This document shows positions 25,422 through 27,905 of a stretch of DNA of 27,905 nt, piece after piece. The stretch is from the NCBI GenBank assembly GCA_023423835.1, contig JAFAEW010000076.1, positions 1-27,905 on the forward strand. Reading direction: 5' to 3'. Under the pieces are notes generated by a model. The model was not told where the DNA came from. It saw only the letters and a program-made list of their open reading frames with translations, and searched no databases. Numbering within the stretch: the first letter of the stretch is position 1; the number at the start of each line of letters is the position of its first letter. Both the position numbers and the translations under genes were made by a program. The stretch is from Bacteroidota bacterium. GTDB taxonomy: Bacteria; Bacteroidota; Bacteroidia; Chitinophagales; Chitinophagaceae.

Positions 25422-25429
25422 CAAATTTA
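25422..25429 (-). promoter_or_regulatory. Candidate -7 promoter element for the M1 aminopeptidase gene
   Basis: On the minus strand this reads TAAATTTG, matching TAnnTTTG, 12 bases before the preferred ATG at 25409. The leader would be very short and no good -33 TTTG was seen. The region is AT-rich, so a chance match is possible. Confidence 0.3.
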
Positions 25430-25519
25430 ATTTCGAAGTTAAAATAATGCATTCTTTAATAACTGGCATAAAATAAGCAGTCATCGATTTAAAATTTAAG
25501 GGCTAATTTTCATTTTAGC

Positions 25520-25527
25520 TATTTTTG
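25520..25527 (+). promoter_or_regulatory. Candidate -7 promoter element for the DUF4476 gene and truA
   Basis: TATTTTTG is a perfect TAnnTTTG match, 15 bases before the preferred ATG at 25543. It implies a leader of only about 8-10 bases. Its TTG is the alternative start codon at 25525, which argues that this TTG is promoter rather than a start. The -33 region is not convincing. Confidence 0.35.
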
Positions 25528-25542
25528 TTTAAACAATTACGA

Positions 25543-26718
25543 ATGCACAAGTTAATAACGGCTATTTTTCTCATAGGTTGTTTTCATTCTTTAAATGCAC
25601 AGCAAAACCATTTTGTGTATATACAGTCTGATGACAAGCAACCGTTTGCTGTATCGATCAACAATAAGGAATATACCGCTTCCTCTATCGGCTATGTGAT
25701 CATTCCAAAGCTGCAGGACGGAAATTATAACCTTACTGTCAGCTTTCCGAAACAAAGCGTTCCCAGGCAGGAATTTGAAATAAGTGTTTCGAAGGATGCA
25801 GGATACTCGTTAAAAAATTTTGGAGAAAAGGGATGGGGATTGTTCAATCTCGATTCCCTTGATATTACAATGGCTGGAAATAAAAAAGCAGGCGATATTG
25901 CTCAAAAGCCCAACAGCAATGCCTTTGGAGATATGCTCTCCGGCGCGGTAAATGACGAAAGTATTAAGGATATTGCAGCCGCGAAACCCGCAGTTGAGCC
26001 TGCTGCATCGAATCCAAAACAGGAAGAGACTGCTGTTGCAACACCGGTAGCGGTAAATAAAGAAGCTGAAGTAAAGGCGGAGAATCCGGATGCCGGCATT
26101 GAATTGCTGAAAAAAAACAAGTCGGCTGAGGGTATGGAAATGATTTTTGTTGATCCAACTTCCACGGCTGCCGACACCGTAAAAATTTACCTGGTAACGG
26201 CAGAACAACCGAAAGTGAAGACCGAAGATAAGGTTGCATCAGCGCCAGCGGATGAACCGGTTTCTGAGGGTTCAAAAAATGAAGAAACCGTCGTTAGTGG
26301 AAAGGAAAAAACCGACATAAACAATCCGTTTTATAATTCCACTCAAAACAATACCGTTCAGCCCGAATCGGCTGCGCCGGCAGGCAACACTTCCACACCA
26401 CCGGCTGCCGTGAATGCATTTCGGGATGAATGCGACGATATGTTTACGGGTTCTGAACTTGAAAAACTCAGGAAGAAAATGATTGGAGTCAATTCCGATG
26501 ATAAGATGACAGCACTTGCCGAAAAAGCAATCGGGAAAAAATGTATTATCTCAAAACAGGTAAGAAATCTTGGACCCTTATACTTGTCTGATGCTGCCCG
26601 TTTTCGCTTTTTCAGCGCCATGTATCCGCATGTTTATGATCTTGGTGCTTTTGCCGCCCTGGAAAATCAGCTCATCGACCCCGATTATAAGGATAAATTC
26701 CGCCAGTTGTTTAAATAA
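25543..26718 (+). CDS. Secreted DUF4476-domain protein
   Basis: The ATG at 25543 is chosen over an upstream TTG (25525) because it begins a compact signal peptide, MHKLITAIFLIGCFHSLNAQ, giving 391 residues. Residues about 20-110 form a small beta domain (FVYIQSDDKQPFAVSINNKE, GYVIIPKLQDGNYNLTVSFP) typical of Bacteroidetes envelope proteins. Residues about 120-290 are a low-complexity linker rich in Ala, Pro, Glu, Lys and Thr. Residues about 293-391 match the DUF4476 pattern (FRDECDDMF, ISKQVRNLGPLYLSDAARF, AMYPHVYDLGAFAALENQL). The function of DUF4476 is unknown. The gene ends two bases before truA and is almost certainly co-transcribed with it. The linker suggests the C-terminal domain is held at a distance from its anchor point. 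Confidence 0.82.
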   Translation: MHKLITAIFLIGCFHSLNAQQNHFVYIQSDDKQPFAVSINNKEYTASSIGYVIIPKLQDGNYNLTVSFPKQSVPRQEFEISVSKDAGYSLKNFGEKGWGLFNLDSLDITMAGNKKAGDIAQKPNSNAFGDMLSGAVNDESIKDIAAAKPAVEPAASNPKQEETAVATPVAVNKEAEVKAENPDAGIELLKKNKSAEGMEMIFVDPTSTAADTVKIYLVTAEQPKVKTEDKVASAPADEPVSEGSKNEETVVSGKEKTDINNPFYNSTQNNTVQPESAAPAGNTSTPPAAVNAFRDECDDMFTGSELEKLRKKMIGVNSDDKMTALAEKAIGKKCIISKQVRNLGPLYLSDAARFRFFSAMYPHVYDLGAFAALENQLIDPDYKDKFRQLFK

Positions 26719-26720
26719 GC

Positions 26721-27470
26721 ATGCCCAGATATTTCTTAGATGTAGCGTATCGTGGATTGGCTTATTCCGGTTTTCAAAAGCAGGAAAATGCTGTCACTAT
26801 TCAAACGGTAGTGGAAGATTCGTTGCAGCTGATTTTTCAGCAGCGGTTTGAACTCACTGGTTCTTCCCGTACCGATGCAGGGGTAAATGCGCTCCAAAAC
26901 TTTTTTCATTTTGATGCCGAAGCTCCGCTAAACCTTGCACGGATCTACAATCTTAATGCTGTTTTACCAGCTGATATCGCTATAAAACGATTCTTTGAAG
27001 TAGCAGGCCATCGCCATTGCCGTTTTGATGCTGCCTATCGCGAATACCATTATCACATTTACCGGAAGAAAGATCCGTTTTGGGTAGAGACTGCCTATCA
27101 TTATCCGTTTAACCTTGACCTGGAGCTAATGGATGAGGCTGCGGCGCTTGTGCAGCAAAACAAATCCTTCTATGCATTCAGTAAGAGAAACACACAGGTT
27201 AAAACCTATGTCTGTAATATTTTTGAATCCCGCTGGGAGCAGGGTGATAACCATCTCGCTTATATCGTGAGAGGAAATCGTTTTCTCAGGGGAATGGTAA
27301 GAGGTTTGGTAGGAAGTATGCTGCAGGTTGGCAGGAGGCGAATTTCCATTGACGATTTTCAGGCATTATTAAATGGAACTTCAACGGTGCAGGCCGATTT
27401 TTCTCCGCCCGGTAGAGGATTGTTTTTAGCAAAAGTTGTTTTTCCGTGGGAGGAAGAATTGCGCGGATAG
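26721..27470 (+). CDS. truA: tRNA pseudouridine synthase A
   Basis: 249 residues, a normal length for bacterial TruA. Motifs in order: YRGLAYSGFQKQENAVTIQT near the N-terminus, the catalytic-aspartate motif SSRTDAGVNAL (usual form GRTDAGVHA; the aspartate is kept while G and H are replaced by S and N), YHYHIYRKKDPFW, and FLRGMVRGLVGSMLQVGRRR near the C-terminus. It converts uridines 38-40 of the tRNA anticodon arm to pseudouridine in the cytoplasm. Its ATG follows the DUF4476 gene by two bases. A stem-loop followed by a T-rich stretch lies 65 bases downstream and probably terminates the transcript. Assignment is secure. Confidence 0.95.
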   Translation: MPRYFLDVAYRGLAYSGFQKQENAVTIQTVVEDSLQLIFQQRFELTGSSRTDAGVNALQNFFHFDAEAPLNLARIYNLNAVLPADIAIKRFFEVAGHRHCRFDAAYREYHYHIYRKKDPFWVETAYHYPFNLDLELMDEAAALVQQNKSFYAFSKRNTQVKTYVCNIFESRWEQGDNHLAYIVRGNRFLRGMVRGLVGSMLQVGRRRISIDDFQALLNGTSTVQADFSPPGRGLFLAKVVFPWEEELRG

Positions 27471-27532
27471 TAGAGGAGTTGTACCTTAGTTCTTAAGGAA
27501 TTCCAAAAAAGAGAAGATATTTAAATTAAAAG

Positions 27533-27562
27533 TTGGTGGTTTAAAAAACCGCCGTATTTTTG
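27533..27562 (+). promoter_or_regulatory. Tandem promoter 1
   Basis: -33 TTG at 27533-27535 and -7 TATTTTTG at 27555-27562, spacing 19 bases. It overlaps the hairpin of the putative truA terminator. Confidence 0.5.
27535..27561 (+). terminator. Probable truA terminator overlapping tandem promoter 1
   Basis: Stem GGTGGTTT (27535-27542), loop AAA, stem AAACCGCC (27546-27553) with one G-U pair, followed by GTATTTTT. The T run is short and is shared with the -7 element of the next promoter. Confidence 0.55.
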
Positions 27563-27648
27563 CGCCCGCTTTCAGATGGAAAGCCAGATCTTTTGAAGCA
27601 GGAAAAGTAAAAAAGCAGAGGAAAAAATTTCGTCTTTCTGAAGAAAAA

Positions 27649-27680
27649 TTTGGAGCGGATTATTACGCTTCTTACTTTTG
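27649..27680 (+). promoter_or_regulatory. Tandem promoter 2
   Basis: -33 TTTG at 27649-27652 and -7 TACTTTTG at 27673-27680, spacing 20 bases, both perfect matches to the Bacteroidetes sigma-ABfr consensus. Confidence 0.6.
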
Positions 27681-27764
27681 CAATCCGGTTTTGAAAATCG
27701 AGAAAGCTCATTGATTATCAGGTAAATGTGAAAGAAAAATCAAAGGAAAAAAACTTCAGTTTTC

Positions 27765-27797
27765 TTTTGAAAATTTGAAAATTCCTTCTTATCTTTG
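27765..27797 (+). promoter_or_regulatory. Tandem promoter 3
   Basis: -33 TTTTG at 27765-27769 and -7 TATCTTTG at 27790-27797, spacing 20 bases. It is followed by GCAGCCCG and an A-rich leader. TATCTTTG is the strongest form of the -7 element in the window. Confidence 0.65.
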
Positions 27798-27905
27798 CAG
27801 CCCGAAAAAAAGGGAATAGTTCTTTTAGGAAAGTGGGTTAGGAAGAGGGAGTAGGTGAGATAATTTTTTTCACTTTTATTTTGTCAGAATTAAAAAGGTT
27901 CCTAC

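Larger units (their letters stand above)
27471..27905 (+). other. Gene-free region holding three tandem promoter-like modules; downstream gene outside window
   Basis: No open frame with coding character, tRNA or rRNA start was recognised in these 435 bases. Three perfect TAnnTTTG elements occur at 27555, 27673 and 27790, spaced 118 and 117 bases, each with a TTG or TTTG 19-20 bases upstream. Modules 2 and 3 share CTTCTTA-YY-TTTGCA-RY-CCG and an AT-rich upstream block, so they look like diverged duplicates. Leader hairpins follow (GCTTTC-AGATG-GAAAGC at 27569-27585). The arrangement suggests a highly expressed rightward transcript, for example an rRNA or tRNA operon, starting beyond 27905. Confidence 0.6.

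Noticed and set aside
25410..25484. N-terminal extension of the M1 aminopeptidase from an ATG at 25484
   Set aside because: The extension precedes a clean signal peptide starting at 25409 and overlaps the presumed promoter element.
1..27905. CRISPR arrays, insertion sequences, tRNA or rRNA genes
   Set aside because: No regularly spaced short repeats, transposase motifs, terminal inverted repeats or cloverleaf sequences were recognised on reading both strands.

Overview
The window looks like chromosomal DNA of a Bacteroidetes bacterium, probably in or near Chitinophagaceae/Sphingobacteriales. Two secreted proteins end in type IX secretion (T9SS) type A sorting domains. There are LytS/LytTR and DUF4476 proteins. 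Several intergenic regions carry the Bacteroidetes -7 promoter motif TAnnTTTG, and Shine-Dalgarno sequences are generally weak or absent. All assignments come from reading the sequence; no database search was possible.

Layout. (1) 1-593, minus: 5' part of a ParA/Soj ATPase cut by the window edge. (2) 819-4026, plus: a secreted alpha/beta hydrolase whose frame is broken by one TGA, then a secreted seven-repeat delta-60 propeller protein with a T9SS signal. (3) 4150-13974, plus: nine genes on one strand forming a sulfated-glycan cluster. They are cysQ (PAP phosphatase), a formyltransferase-like/GINT1-like propeller fusion, a GT4 glycosyltransferase, four dissimilar PAPS-dependent sulfotransferases, UDP-glucose 6-dehydrogenase and a second GT4. 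Ugd supplies UDP-glucuronate, the GT4s build a glycan, the sulfotransferases decorate it, and CysQ removes the inhibitory by-product PAP. PAPS synthesis, a flippase, a polymerase and export genes are not in the window.

(4) 14059-22700: two paralogous, membrane-anchored or secreted proteins with one CTGCH motif each (minus strand) bracket a large T9SS-exported PPC-repeat protein (minus) and a LytS-type histidine kinase with an overlapping LytTR response regulator (plus). The arrangement suggests an envelope-sensing regulatory locus, but the function of the CTGCH family is unknown. (5) 22968-27470: a secreted M1 aminopeptidase (minus), divergent from a DUF4476 secreted protein that abuts truA (plus). 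(6) 27471-27905: no gene, but three evenly spaced promoter-like modules point rightwards out of the window, as expected ahead of a very strongly expressed transcript such as an rRNA operon.

The strongest leads are the cysQ plus four-sulfotransferase cluster, the unusual fusion protein at 4972, the CTGCH paralogs around the two-component system, the in-frame TGA at 2013, and the tandem promoter array at the right edge. No CRISPR array, tRNA, rRNA or insertion sequence was recognised.
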